6,118 bases of DNA from an uncultured Rubellimicrobium sp. (GCA_902805995.1 CADCUU010000145.1:1-6118), one strand, 5' to 3'; shown: positions 1-6,118, counted from the stretch's first letter. The notes: generated by a model from the sequence alone, not told the origin. Numbers and translations: made by a program.

Positions 1-593
1 GGCTGCCCTTCGCCGGGCGGGGGCAGGTGGTGGGGCTTCTGGGGGGGTCCTTCGACCCGCCGCACGGGGGCCATGTCCAGATCACGCAGGAGGCCATGCA
101 GCGGCTGGGCCTCGACTGGGTGTGGTGGGTGGTCTCCCCCGGCAACCCCCTAAAGAAGGAGGGGCCCGCGCCGCTGCCGGTGCGGATCGCGGCGGCGCGG
201 GCGCTGGTGCGGCATCCCCGGGTCAAGGTCACGGACCTGGAGGCGCGGCTGGGCACGCGCTACACCGCCGAAACGCTGGAGCGGCTGATCCCGCGCTATC
301 CCGGCGTGCGCTTCGTCTGGCTGATGGGGTCGGACAACCTCGCCCAGTTCCACCGCTGGCGGGACTGGCGGCGTATCATGGGGACCGTGCCCGTCGCGGT
401 GCTGGCACGGCCGGGGGCGAAGCTGTCGGCGCGGTTCGCCCCGGCGGCGCGGGCGTTCCGGGGGGCGCAGCTCAACGAGGGGGAGGCGCGGATGCTTGCG
501 CGCCGGGGGCCGCCCGCTTGGGTGGTGCTGAACATGCCGCTGAACCCGCTGTCGTCGTCGGCGATCCGGGCCAAGGGGGGCTGGCGACGATAA
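1..593 (+). CDS. nadD: Nicotinate-nucleotide adenylyltransferase NadD, 5'-partial
   Basis: NadD transfers AMP from ATP to nicotinate mononucleotide, giving deamido-NAD in the cytoplasmic NAD biosynthesis pathway. The nucleotidyltransferase signature [11 protein letters not shown] is at bases 42-74, with the paired histidines of the H-x-G-H ATP-binding motif. Further along are SPGNPLK (from base 135), RYTAETL (from about 258), GSDN (from 327) and the C-terminal SSSAIR motif (552-569), all in family order. The frame is open from base 3 to the left edge. The residues before the GTG at 27 read LPFAGRGQ, which resembles the short N-terminal extension of Rhodobacteraceae NadD proteins, and no Shine-Dalgarno sequence precedes that GTG. 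I therefore infer that the true start lies upstream of the window. The stop is TAA at 591-593. From 27 alone the protein is 188 residues, slightly short for the family. Identity is very secure; the start is not. Confidence 0.95.
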   Translation, partial: LPFAGRGQVVGLLGGSFDPPHGGHVQITQEAMQRLGLDWVWWVVSPGNPLKKEGPAPLPVRIAAARALVRHPRVKVTDLEARLGTRYTAETLERLIPRYPGVRFVWLMGSDNLAQFHRWRDWRRIMGTVPVAVLARPGAKLSARFAPAARAFRGAQLNEGEARMLARRGPPAWVVLNMPLNPLSSSAIRAKGGWRR

Positions 594-693
594 CGGCGGG
601 CTGGCGAAGGGGTGACCCCGGCGGGGCCCTGCGGGGGTTGCGCCTGTGGGGGGGCGGGCTAACGTCCCAGTTGAGGCAGGCCGGAGACAGACG

Positions 694-2238
694 ATGACGG
701 ACAGGCGCGGGATGACGCGGCGCGGGCTCTTGGCCGGGGGGCTGTCCGCGGTGGCGGGGCTTGCGCTGGCCGAGGCGCCTGTCGCGGTGCCGCGCCCGCA
801 GGTCCGGGCTGGCGCGTCGTCCGTGCCCCCCGAGGTGCCCCCCGAAATGCCCGCTGAGCTTGGCGACATCCGGCCCATCGCGCGGGAGGAGCTTGCGGAG
901 CTGGTGCGGGAGGCGGGGCTGGAGGGGAAGGTCTCGGTCGCGCTGGTGGACGTGGATGACGGGACGCTCGTGGCGTCCTATGACCCGCAGGTGGTGCTGC
1001 CCCCGGCCTCGGTCGCAAAGTCGCTCACGGCGCTTTATGCGCTGGCCGCGCTGGGGGAGGATCATCGCTTCGTCACGCGGCTGCTGGCGGCGGGGCCGGT
1101 GGTGGACGGGCGGCTGGAGGGCGACCTGATCCTTGCGGGCGGGGGCGATCCGGAGCTGACGACGGACCGGCTGGCGGAGTTGGCGCAGGCGCTGGCAGCG
1201 TCGGGCATCCGGGAGGTGGGCGGCTTCCGTGTCTGGGGCGGGGCACTGCCGCATGTGCGGGAGATCAGCGCGGAGCAGCTGGCGCATCTGGGCTACAACC
1301 CCTCGATCGGGGGGCTGAACCTCAACTTCAACCGCGTGTACTTCGAGTGGGAGCAGGCGCGGGGCGGCGAGTACCGCGTGCGGATGGAGGCCGTGGGCGA
1401 CAACCATCGCCCGCCCGTCTCCATCGCGCGGATGACGGTTGAGGAGCGGTCGCTGCCCGTCTATGGCTACGAGGCGCAGGGGGACACGGATCTGTGGACC
1501 GTGGCCAAGGGGCAGCTTGGGGATGCCGGGGGCCGCTGGTTGCCGGTGCGGGTGCCGGACCTTTATGCGGGGCAGGCCTTCATCGGGTTGGCCAACGAGG
1601 CGGGGATCGTGCTGCCCGCGCCGTCGCGGATCGAGGCTCTGCCCGAGGAGGTGACGGAGATCGGGCGGCTGGAGAGCGAGCCGCTGGTGGATATCCTGCG
1701 CGCGATGCTTCTGCATTCCACGAACCTCACCGCCGAAGTGGTGGGGCTGGCGGCGAGCCGGGCCCGGGGCCTCGACCCGCAGACGCCGGCGGAGTCGGCC
1801 CGCGCGATGAACCGCTGGATCCGGGAGGAGACGGGCGCGCGGGTGCGGCTGGTGGACCATTCGGGCTTGGGCGGGGAAAGCCGGGTCGCGGCGCAGGAGA
1901 TGGCGCTGGCGCTCGCCTCGCGCGGGGTGATGGAGCGGCTGCGGCCCGTGCTCAAGGACATTGTGCTGACGGATGCGGCGGGCGAGGCGCTGCGGATGCC
2001 GCCCGCGCTGGTGCGGGCCAAGACGGGGACGCTCAACTTCGCCACCGCGCTGGCGGGCTATGCGCGGACGCTGAAGGGCGGGGACCTCGCCTTCGCCTAT
2101 TTCTCGGCGGATGTGGAGGCGCGGGCCCGGGCGGCGGAGTCGGAGGACGAGATCCCGGCCGGGAGCCGCGAGTTCCTGGCGCGGTCGAGGCGGCTTCAGC
2201 AGGTGCTGTTGCAGCGCTGGGGGTTGGTGAGCGCCTGA
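694..2238 (+). CDS. dacB: D-alanyl-D-alanine carboxypeptidase/endopeptidase, PBP4 family (peptidase S13)
   Basis: This periplasmic penicillin-binding protein of class C (PBP4, 514 residues) trims the terminal D-Ala of peptidoglycan stem peptides and cleaves D-Ala-meso-DAP cross-links. All three active-site motifs are visible: SxxK as SVAK (Ser106, Lys109; bases 1009-1020), SxN as STN (342-344; from 1717) and KTG (443-445; from 2020). The roughly 230 residues between SxxK and SxN match the large domain insertion typical of PBP4 proteins. The N-terminus reads TRRGLL at residues 8-13, then a hydrophobic alanine/leucine/glycine stretch and a likely cleavage site near residues 26-28, suggesting a Tat or Tat-like signal peptide. 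I chose ATG 694 because GGAGA (683-687) lies 6 bases upstream. ATG 712 is possible but its ribosome binding site is weaker. It lies 100 bases after nadD on the same strand with no clear terminator between, so cotranscription is possible. Confidence 0.94.
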   Translation: MTDRRGMTRRGLLAGGLSAVAGLALAEAPVAVPRPQVRAGASSVPPEVPPEMPAELGDIRPIAREELAELVREAGLEGKVSVALVDVDDGTLVASYDPQVVLPPASVAKSLTALYALAALGEDHRFVTRLLAAGPVVDGRLEGDLILAGGGDPELTTDRLAELAQALAASGIREVGGFRVWGGALPHVREISAEQLAHLGYNPSIGGLNLNFNRVYFEWEQARGGEYRVRMEAVGDNHRPPVSIARMTVEERSLPVYGYEAQGDTDLWTVAKGQLGDAGGRWLPVRVPDLYAGQAFIGLANEAGIVLPAPSRIEALPEEVTEIGRLESEPLVDILRAMLLHSTNLTAEVVGLAASRARGLDPQTPAESARAMNRWIREETGARVRLVDHSGLGGESRVAAQEMALALASRGVMERLRPVLKDIVLTDAAGEALRMPPALVRAKTGTLNFATALAGYARTLKGGDLAFAYFSADVEARARAAESEDEIPAGSREFLARSRRLQQVLLQRWGLVSA

Positions 2239-2240
2239 GG

Positions 2241-2257
2241 GGCGGCGTCCGCCTTTT
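2241..2257 (+). terminator. Rho-independent terminator of dacB
   Basis: Two bases after the dacB stop, GGCGG (2241-2245) pairs with CCGCC (2249-2253) across the loop CGT, followed directly by TTTT (2254-2257). A GC stem, tight loop and T-run immediately after a stop codon is the classic intrinsic terminator layout. The stem is only 5 bp and the T-run only 4, so efficiency may be moderate. Confidence 0.6.
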
Positions 2258-2368
2258 GTCCTGACCCCATAGTGCGGAAGGTTCCGGGCGCCCGGGATGG
2301 CTGCCAGTGAAGATCATCTGCGAGGAGGACGGCAGGCGGGGAGATGAACTCCTTCTGGCTCCGCGCCC

Positions 2369-2785
2369 TCAGACGGTCATGTAGCGGGCGCGGGCACCGC
2401 GTTCGATGGCGGCGGCGTGGAGGCGGTCGATGGCGAGCTCGTCGCGGATCTCCTCCAGCATCCGGCCCTCGGGCTCGGTGATGCGGCCGTCGGCGGCGGC
2501 GACGTCGCAGGCCAGCGCATAGGCGGTCTCCCAGAGCCGTTCGGGCAGGAAGCGGCGCACGAGGGCGAAGAGCTGGTCGAGGCCGTCCTCCTGCTCCACG
2601 AGGCCGATGACCATCTGGCCCATCTGGGACATGCGTTCTTGGTCGTAGGCGGCGAAGATGGGGAGGTTTTCCACGATGTTGGCGATCTGCACGAGTTCGG
2701 CGGTGCGGATCGTCTCATCGGCGGCGGACAGCGCCAGCATGATCGCGATCAGCGCGTCCTGCGGGGAAAGGATGGTGTCGGTCAT
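2369..2785 (-). CDS. TerB-like (tellurite resistance TerB family) small protein
   Basis: This 138-residue, acidic, largely helical cytoplasmic protein has no signal peptide or membrane segment. I assign it to the TerB/TerB-like fold from its all-helical pattern and an internal pseudo-repeat. [13 protein letters not shown] (residues 18-30) aligns with [13 protein letters not shown] (94-106), sharing the AADxxIxxxE core that in TerB domains carries acidic, potentially metal-binding positions. Family members are linked by name to tellurite resistance, but lone TerB-like genes outside a ter operon have no established role; there is no terA, terC, terD or terZ here. The ATG complement is at 2783-2785, with GGAGG (complement of 2793-2797) 7 bases upstream. 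The stop is TGA (complement of 2369-2371). It is divergent from lysK. Assignment to the family is fairly confident; cellular function is unknown. Confidence 0.82.
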   Translation of the reverse strand: MTDTILSPQDALIAIMLALSAADETIRTAELVQIANIVENLPIFAAYDQERMSQMGQMVIGLVEQEDGLDQLFALVRRFLPERLWETAYALACDVAAADGRITEPEGRMLEEIRDELAIDRLHAAAIERGARARYMTV

Positions 2786-2815
2786 CGTGGCGCCTCCGTG
2801 GTCCCTGCCGGTTTA

Positions 2816-2844
2816 TTGACGCAAGCCCCACCCCGCAATAGGGA
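2816..2844 (+). promoter_or_regulatory. Possible sigma-70-type promoter for lysK
   Basis: TTGACG (2816-2821) is a good -35 match in the terB/lysK divergent region. The best -10 is AATAGG (2837-2842) at 15-base spacing, matching TATAAT in only three positions. If used, it would give a lysK leader of about 110 bases. The -35 is convincing by eye; the -10 is weak. On the opposite strand AATAAA (complement of about 2812-2817) could be a -10 for the TerB-like gene, but I find no good -35 for it. Confidence 0.28.
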
Positions 2845-2872
2845 GGCCCCCGGTTCCCACGGCAGGCGCGCA

Positions 2873-2966
2873 ATCCATGGTATCCCATGGGGTCGCGTTC
2901 TCCCGGGGCCCTTGTTGAACGAAGAGACCGGCCCCGGTCCAGAAAGGAGCTCATCCATGGCATCCC
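2873..2966 (+). repeat. Repeated CCATGG-containing segment in lysK leader and start region
   Basis: The 14 bases at 2873-2886 (ATCCATGG, T, ATCCC) recur at 2953-2966 with one mismatch (T to C at the ninth base). The second copy contains the lysK start codon. A further CCATGG lies at 2885-2890. Because CCATGG is self-complementary, copies at 2875-2880 and 2885-2890 can pair as a 6-bp stem with a TATC loop, and either could also pair with the start-codon copy at 2955-2960. The repeat is directly visible; a regulatory role is only inference. Confidence 0.4.
2903..2937 (+). promoter_or_regulatory. GC-rich hairpin in the lysK 5' leader
   Basis: CCGGGGCC (2903-2910) and GGCCCCGG (2930-2937) form a perfect 8-bp all-GC stem with a 19-base loop, ending 6 bases before the lysK Shine-Dalgarno sequence AAGGAG (2944-2949). 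No T-run follows, so it is not a standard intrinsic terminator. It could modulate ribosome access, stabilise the mRNA, or be incidental in such GC-rich DNA. No known riboswitch class is recognisable. Confidence 0.35.
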
Positions 2967-4537
2967 TGCGCGAGGCGGCACTGGCGAGCAAGGCCTGGCC
3001 CTTCGAGGAGGCGCGCGCGCTTCTGAAACGGGTCGAGTCCGGGCCAGCCAAGGACCATGTCCTGTTCGAGACGGGCTACGGGCCGTCGGGGCTGCCGCAT
3101 ATCGGCACCTTTGGCGAGGTGCTGCGCACGACCATGATCCGGCGCGCCTTTGAGGTGATCTCGGACATCCCCACGCGGCTCGTGGTGTTCTCGGACGACC
3201 TCGACGGGATGCGGAAGGTGCCGGAGAACGTCCCGGGCCCGGAGATGCTGCGCGAGCACCTGCAGAAGCCGCTGACCTCTGTCCCCGATCCGTTCGGGGA
3301 GTACGAGAGCTTCGGGCACCACAACAACGCAATGCTGCGGCGCTTCCTGGACACGTTCGGGTTCCAGTACGAGTTCGTGTCGGCCACCGAGTTCTACCGG
3401 TCGGGGCGGTTCGACGACACGCTGCGGCTCGCGGCGGAGCGGTACGACGCGATCATGGACATCATGCTCGCGAGCCTGCGGGAGGAGCGGCAGCAGACCT
3501 ATTCGTGCTTCCTGCCGATCCATCCGGAAACGGGGCGCGTGCTTTACGTGCCGCTGAAGGAGGTGAACGCCAAGGACGGCACGATCACCTTCGACGACGG
3601 GACGGGGCGGGAGTGGACGCTGCCGGTGACGGGCGGCAACGTGAAGCTCCAGTGGAAGCCCGATTTCGGGGCGCGCTGGGCGGCGCTGGGCGTGGACTTC
3701 GAGATGTACGGGAAGGACCATTCCACCAACACGCCGATCTACGACGGCATCTGCGAGGTGCTGGGGGGGCGTGCGCCCAACCACATGGTTTATGAGCTGT
3801 TCCTAGACGAGGGTGGGCAGAAGATCTCCAAGTCCAAGGGGAACGGCCTCACCATCGACGAATGGCTGGACTTCGCGGCGACGGAATCGCTGTCATATTT
3901 CATGTTCCAGAAGCCCCGGACGGCGAAGCGGCTCCATTGGGACGTGATCCCGAAGATGGTGGACGAGTACCATCAGAGCTTGCGCGGGTTCGTGACGCAG
4001 ACGCCGGACCAGCAGCTGTCGAACGCGGTCTGGCACATCCATGGCGGGCAGCCGCCGGCGTCGGACATGGTCGTGCCCTTCGCGATGCTCCTCAACCTCG
4101 CCTCGGTGTCGGGGGCGGAGGAGAAGGGGGTGCTGTGGAAGTACCTGCGGCGCTATGCGCCCGACGCCTCGCCCGAGACGCATCCGGGGCTGGATGCGGC
4201 GGCGGGCCATGCGGTGCGTTATTTCCAGAAGCACGTGAAGCCGACCCGCCAGTTCCGCGCGCCCACGGAGAAGGAACGGGCGGCGATGCTGGACCTGCTC
4301 GGTCGGCTGCGGGCCTATGAGGGGCCGCAGGACCCGGAGGCGTTGCAGACCATCGTCTATGCGGTGGGCAACGAGCACGGGTTCCAGCCGCTGCGCGACT
4401 GGTTCAAGGCGCTCTACGAGGTGCTGCTGGGCGCGACCGAGGGGCCGCGCTTTGGCGGATTCGTGGCGCTTTATGGCGTCGAGGAGACGGGGCGGCTGAT
4501 CGAGGAGCGGCTGGGCGCGAGCGAGGCGGCGGCCTAG
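2957..4537 (+). CDS. lysK: Lysine--tRNA ligase, class I (LysRS1)
   Basis: This cytoplasmic enzyme charges tRNA-Lys with lysine using ATP. It is the class I form found in archaea and many alphaproteobacteria, unrelated to the class II LysS of most bacteria. The 526 residues match the usual alphaproteobacterial length. The Rossmann-fold signature HIGT is at residues 48-51 (from base 3098), preceded by the TGYGPSGLP segment, and the KMSKS equivalent is KISKSKGN at 289-296 (from 3821). The C-terminal part is predominantly helical, consistent with the class I anticodon-binding helix bundle. The start is ATG 2957, 7 bases after AAGGAG (2944-2949); the same frame is open far upstream but has no comparable ribosome binding site. 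The stop is TAG, embedded in a CTAG shared with the convergent CHAD gene. Whether a class II enzyme also exists in this genome cannot be seen here. Confidence 0.96.
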   Translation: MASLREAALASKAWPFEEARALLKRVESGPAKDHVLFETGYGPSGLPHIGTFGEVLRTTMIRRAFEVISDIPTRLVVFSDDLDGMRKVPENVPGPEMLREHLQKPLTSVPDPFGEYESFGHHNNAMLRRFLDTFGFQYEFVSATEFYRSGRFDDTLRLAAERYDAIMDIMLASLREERQQTYSCFLPIHPETGRVLYVPLKEVNAKDGTITFDDGTGREWTLPVTGGNVKLQWKPDFGARWAALGVDFEMYGKDHSTNTPIYDGICEVLGGRAPNHMVYELFLDEGGQKISKSKGNGLTIDEWLDFAATESLSYFMFQKPRTAKRLHWDVIPKMVDEYHQSLRGFVTQTPDQQLSNAVWHIHGGQPPASDMVVPFAMLLNLASVSGAEEKGVLWKYLRRYAPDASPETHPGLDAAAGHAVRYFQKHVKPTRQFRAPTEKERAAMLDLLGRLRAYEGPQDPEALQTIVYAVGNEHGFQPLRDWFKALYEVLLGATEGPRFGGFVALYGVEETGRLIEERLGASEAAA

Positions 4538-5409
4538 GCCACCTTGCCGCGCAGCCTCCACCAGGCGCCCCAGCGGTCGGTGAGTGCCTCGGCGGAGCCT
4601 GCGAGAAGGAGGCGGCCCAGGGGAAGGGCCGTGGCCATAAGCTCCGTGTGGCGGAGGGAGGCCAGGTCGCGGGCCTCGGAGCGGAGCGCCTCGTCGAAAG
4701 GGGCCGCGTCGAGGCGGTCGCGGAGCACCGCGAGGTCGTTGACCTGGCCCAGCACTTCGCCCAGCTCGTCAGCGGCGTCGATATGGGGGTCCATGAGGCG
4801 CGGCCAGAGGGGGCGCAGCAGCCGGGCCTGATACCAGTGATCCTTGACGCGTTTGCGCCATTCGTGGAGCGCGTCGGGCGAGGGGTCGTGGCGGGCGGCG
4901 CGAAGGGCCTTGCGCGCGGCGCTCCAGGTGGTGGACAGGCCGGGCTCCAGCGCGTCCCAGTCGTCCTGGTGAAGGGTCCAGCTTTCGCTGCGGTCGCGGA
5001 GGGCGGCCATCGCGTTTCCGAAGGCGGGGAGGAGGTGTTCGCCCGCGCGGGCGTCCTGGGCCTGGGCCGTGGCCTGGAAGGGCGCGAGGAGGCGGCCGCG
5101 GCGCTCCTCGGGGAGGTCCTGCGTCAGGCGCTCGATGGTGGAGAGCTGGACGGCGGCGTCGCGGAGGTCGGAGAGGCCGCGGCCCGCGTCGCGCAGGACG
5201 GCGTTCTCGGCCTTCGCCTCCGGGAAGACGGGGCGCACGAGGCGGAGGAGGCCGCGCAGCTTCTTCACGGTCTTTCGCATCTCGTGGACGCGGGGGGCGA
5301 GGTCGCCCGTGCCCCCGACGGCCTTGAGCGCGCCTTCGGCTTCCTCCCGCGCGATGCGGCGCAGCGCGGCCTCGACGGAGCGGTCCTCGGGGAGGATGGC
5401 GTAGGGCAT
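4534..5409 (-). CDS. CHAD domain-containing protein
   Basis: This 291-residue, helical, soluble protein consists of a CHAD domain (conserved histidine alpha-helical domain). CHAD domains bind inorganic polyphosphate through basic surfaces, and several are reported on polyphosphate granules; they often accompany CYTH domains, but none is present here. The sequence shows the family's internal duplication: [12 protein letters not shown] (from residue 41) and [12 protein letters not shown] (from 181), each with the conserved histidine and regularly spaced Arg/Lys, and each ending in an LxRP-type turn at 60 and 200. A second pair of similar segments follows (around 71-89 and 212-232). The start ATG (complement of 5407-5409) has GGAGA 4 bases upstream, a short spacing. 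The stop TAG overlaps the lysK stop on the other strand. The promoter region is shared with the divergent DUF4864 gene. Family is secure; the physiological role is inferred from relatives only. Confidence 0.9.
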   Translation of the reverse strand: MPYAILPEDRSVEAALRRIAREEAEGALKAVGGTGDLAPRVHEMRKTVKKLRGLLRLVRPVFPEAKAENAVLRDAGRGLSDLRDAAVQLSTIERLTQDLPEERRGRLLAPFQATAQAQDARAGEHLLPAFGNAMAALRDRSESWTLHQDDWDALEPGLSTTWSAARKALRAARHDPSPDALHEWRKRVKDHWYQARLLRPLWPRLMDPHIDAADELGEVLGQVNDLAVLRDRLDAAPFDEALRSEARDLASLRHTELMATALPLGRLLLAGSAEALTDRWGAWWRLRGKVA

Positions 5410-5438
5410 GTGGTCTCCGGCTGGCGCTTTGCGTGAAA

Positions 5439-5468
5439 CTTATCTGGCCGCGGCTCCGTATCTTGCAA
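5439..5468 (-). promoter_or_regulatory. Candidate promoter of the CHAD gene
   Basis: Reading the minus strand, TTGCAA (5468-5463) and GATAAG (5444-5439) are separated by 18 bases, each matching the sigma-70 hexamers TTGACA and TATAAT in four of six positions. Transcription would begin about 20-25 bases before the CHAD start codon. On the plus strand, TATCTT (5459-5464) is a possible -10 for the DUF4864 gene but lacks a good -35. These are by-eye matches only. Confidence 0.3.
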
Positions 5469-5497
5469 GTGACATCCCTCGCGGAGGAGGACCCGAG

Positions 5498-5911
5498 ATG
5501 CGGAGATTCATGCTGGCGGCGGCGATAGCGGCGGGGGTGCCCCTTGCGGCGATGGCGCAGGACGAGGGCGACCGGGCGGCGATCGAGGCGGTGATCGCGG
5601 GCCAGTTGTCGGATTTCGTGGCGCGCGATCTGCCGGGGGCCTGGGAGGATGCGAGCCCCATGATCCAGGGCATGTTCGGCACGCCCGAGAATTTCGGTAC
5701 CATGGTCGAGAACGGCTACCCAATGGTCTGGGACAACTCCGAGGCACGATTCCTGGAGCTGCGCGAGGAGGCCGGGGCGCTGCGCCAGACGGTGATGATC
5801 GAGGACCCCGAGGGGCGGCTTTGGGTGCTTGACTACGAGATGGTGGAGTTGGAGGGGGTCTGGAAGATCAACGGAGTCGAGGTGAGGCCCGCGCCCGACA
5901 TGACGGCCTGA
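5498..5911 (+). CDS. DUF4864 domain-containing secreted protein
   Basis: This is a small exported protein of unknown function, 137 residues. Residues 1-20 form a Sec-type signal peptide: Arg-Arg at 2-3, a hydrophobic alanine-rich core and an AMA cleavage site before Gln21, so the mature protein of about 117 residues should be periplasmic or secreted. The mature part matches the DUF4864 pattern: AIEAVIAGQL near its start, then DLPGAWEDASPMIQGMF, an FGTMVENGYPMVWD segment and a beta-rich C-terminal half ending in VWKINGVEV. This overall shape resembles NTF2/SnoaL-like proteins; that comparison is inference. There are no cysteines or obvious catalytic motif. The start ATG 5498 lies 7 bases after GGAGGAGG (5483-5490), a strong ribosome binding site that also fits the signal peptide. 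It is divergent from the CHAD gene with 88 bases between them. Confidence 0.85.
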   Translation: MRRFMLAAAIAAGVPLAAMAQDEGDRAAIEAVIAGQLSDFVARDLPGAWEDASPMIQGMFGTPENFGTMVENGYPMVWDNSEARFLELREEAGALRQTVMIEDPEGRLWVLDYEMVELEGVWKINGVEVRPAPDMTA

Positions 5912-5964
5912 ACTTTACGGCCTGATCGACGACCCGTTCGGGGCGGAGTAGCTTGGCGGAAACG

Positions 5965-5981
5965 TGCCCGGTTTTCGGGCA
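5965..5981 (+). terminator. Possible terminator hairpin after the DUF4864 gene
   Basis: TGCCCG (5965-5970) and CGGGCA (5976-5981) form a perfect 6-bp stem with loop GTTTT, 53 bases after the stop. No T-run follows on the plus strand, so it is not a canonical intrinsic terminator; it may be an mRNA 3' stabilising stem or incidental. Confidence 0.3.
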
Positions 5982-6005
5982 GCGCGGCCATGTGCCGCCG
6001 TCATG

Positions 6006-6016
6006 CTGCAACGCAG
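6006..6016 (+). promoter_or_regulatory. CTGC-N3-GCAG inverted repeat, PhaR-like operator candidate
   Basis: CTGC, AAC, GCAG forms an inverted repeat (extended to GCTGC/GCAGC at 6005-6017) 38 bases before the start of the right-edge gene. CTGC-N3/4-GCAG is, as I recall, the TGC-rich site described for PhaR, the polyhydroxybutyrate-responsive repressor of Paracoccus and relatives. The match to the pattern is exact, but an 8-base pattern can arise by chance in GC-rich DNA, and nothing else here identifies a polyhydroxybutyrate gene. Confidence 0.3.
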
Positions 6017-6054
6017 CGCTAGCATTCACGCTCACCTTGCGGCAGGGTGCGCGC

Positions 6055-6118
6055 ATGAGCCTTGCCGAGATTCAGACCCTGTCCGTCGTGCCCGCGTCGC
6101 CTGTCGGGGTGGCCGCGC
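6055..6118 (+). CDS. N-terminus of an unidentified protein, 3'-partial
   Basis: From ATG 6055 the frame stays open to the right edge for 21 codons, reading MSLAEIQTLSVVPASPVGVA. A modest Shine-Dalgarno sequence, AGGG (6044-6047), lies 7 bases upstream. The frame is open back to the TGA at 5923-5925, so TTG 6037 or GTG 5992 are formal alternatives, but neither has a better ribosome binding site. The fragment has no signal peptide or recognisable motif and I cannot assign a family. It is preceded by 143 bases carrying the hairpin and the PhaR-like site, so it probably starts its own transcription unit. Confidence 0.55.
   Translation, partial: MSLAEIQTLSVVPASPVGVAA

Noticed and set aside
41..47. 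Seven-G runs in nadD (41-47), before dacB (648-654) and in lysK (3763-3769) as possible phase-variable tracts
   Set aside because: All reading frames are intact and the tracts are short; G-rich GGG glycine codons are frequent throughout this window, so they need no special explanation.
594..693. Short GC hairpins such as GGGG-TGA-CCCC between nadD and dacB
   Set aside because: Four-base stems without a T-run do not support a terminator call.
472..1860. Long open frame on the minus strand opposite nadD and dacB
   Set aside because: It is antisense to a PBP4 gene with intact active-site motifs; its translation is low-complexity Arg/Pro/His-rich, as expected from GC-biased third positions read backwards.
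2284..2295. Perfect 12-base palindrome CCGGGCGCCCGG between dacB and the TerB-like gene
   Set aside because: No T-run on either side and no spacer for a loop; palindromes of this composition are expected in such GC-rich DNA, so I do not call it a terminator or operator.
2804..2866. 7-base inverted repeat CCTGCCG / CGGCAGG flanking the divergent terB/lysK promoter region
   Set aside because: The arms are 49 bases apart with no intermediate symmetry; probably chance.
2877..2918. Possible short leader peptide of 13 codons upstream of lysK
   Set aside because: No Shine-Dalgarno sequence precedes it and it contains no lysine codons, so there is no support for translation or for a lysine attenuation leader.
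2951..3784. Long open minus-strand frame opposite lysK
   Set aside because: It is a His/Arg/Pro-rich shadow of the class I LysRS frame, whose HIGT and KISKS motifs are on the plus strand.
4648..5436. Long open plus-strand frame opposite the CHAD gene
   Set aside because: Translation is rich in Gly/Ala/Glu/Val without domain features, and the opposite strand encodes a recognisable CHAD protein with a ribosome binding site.
5903..5925. 9-base direct repeat ACGGCCTGA across the DUF4864 stop codon
   Set aside because: Only two copies of a short GC-rich string; no structure or function suggested beyond a possible small slippage event.
5953..5968. Sigma-54-like TTGGC ... TGC element upstream of the right-edge gene
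   Set aside because: The spacing between the GG and GC dinucleotides is 9 rather than the required 10 bases.

Overview
This window looks like ordinary chromosomal DNA from a high-GC alphaproteobacterium, most likely a member of the Rhodobacteraceae/Roseobacter group. Three things point there: strongly G/C-biased third codon positions, a class I (archaeal-type) lysyl-tRNA synthetase of the length usual in alphaproteobacteria, and a gene set (NadD with an N-terminal extension, PBP4-type DacB, TerB-like protein, CHAD protein, DUF4864 protein) that I associate with that group. The assignment is inferred from family knowledge; no rRNA or other phylogenetic marker is present to settle it.

Layout from left to right. 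(1) The 3' part of nadD (NAD biosynthesis) runs off the left edge on the + strand. It is followed on the same strand by dacB (peptidoglycan DD-carboxypeptidase/endopeptidase with a twin-arginine-like signal), which ends at a compact hairpin plus T-run terminator. (2) A small TerB-like gene on the - strand is divergent from lysK (class I LysRS, + strand). The 171-base region between them holds a possible promoter, repeated CCATGG-containing segments and a GC-rich hairpin just before the lysK Shine-Dalgarno sequence. (3) lysK runs tail-to-tail into a - strand CHAD-domain gene. The two stop codons share a single CTAG. (4) Divergent from the CHAD gene is a small secreted DUF4864 protein on the + strand. 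(5) After a 143-base intergenic region, which contains a hairpin and a CTGC-N3-GCAG site resembling a PhaR operator, the first 21 codons of an unidentified + strand gene run off the right edge.

The genes do not form one pathway. nadD, dacB and lysK are housekeeping functions (cofactor synthesis, cell-wall remodelling, translation). The TerB, CHAD and DUF4864 genes are small accessory or poorly characterised proteins, each set divergently or convergently to a neighbour, so most genes here are probably separate transcription units. I see no insertion sequence, CRISPR array, phage gene, tRNA or rRNA, and no convincing evidence of a novel multi-gene system. The points most worth a second look are the lysK leader, the shared stop codon and the PhaR-like site.
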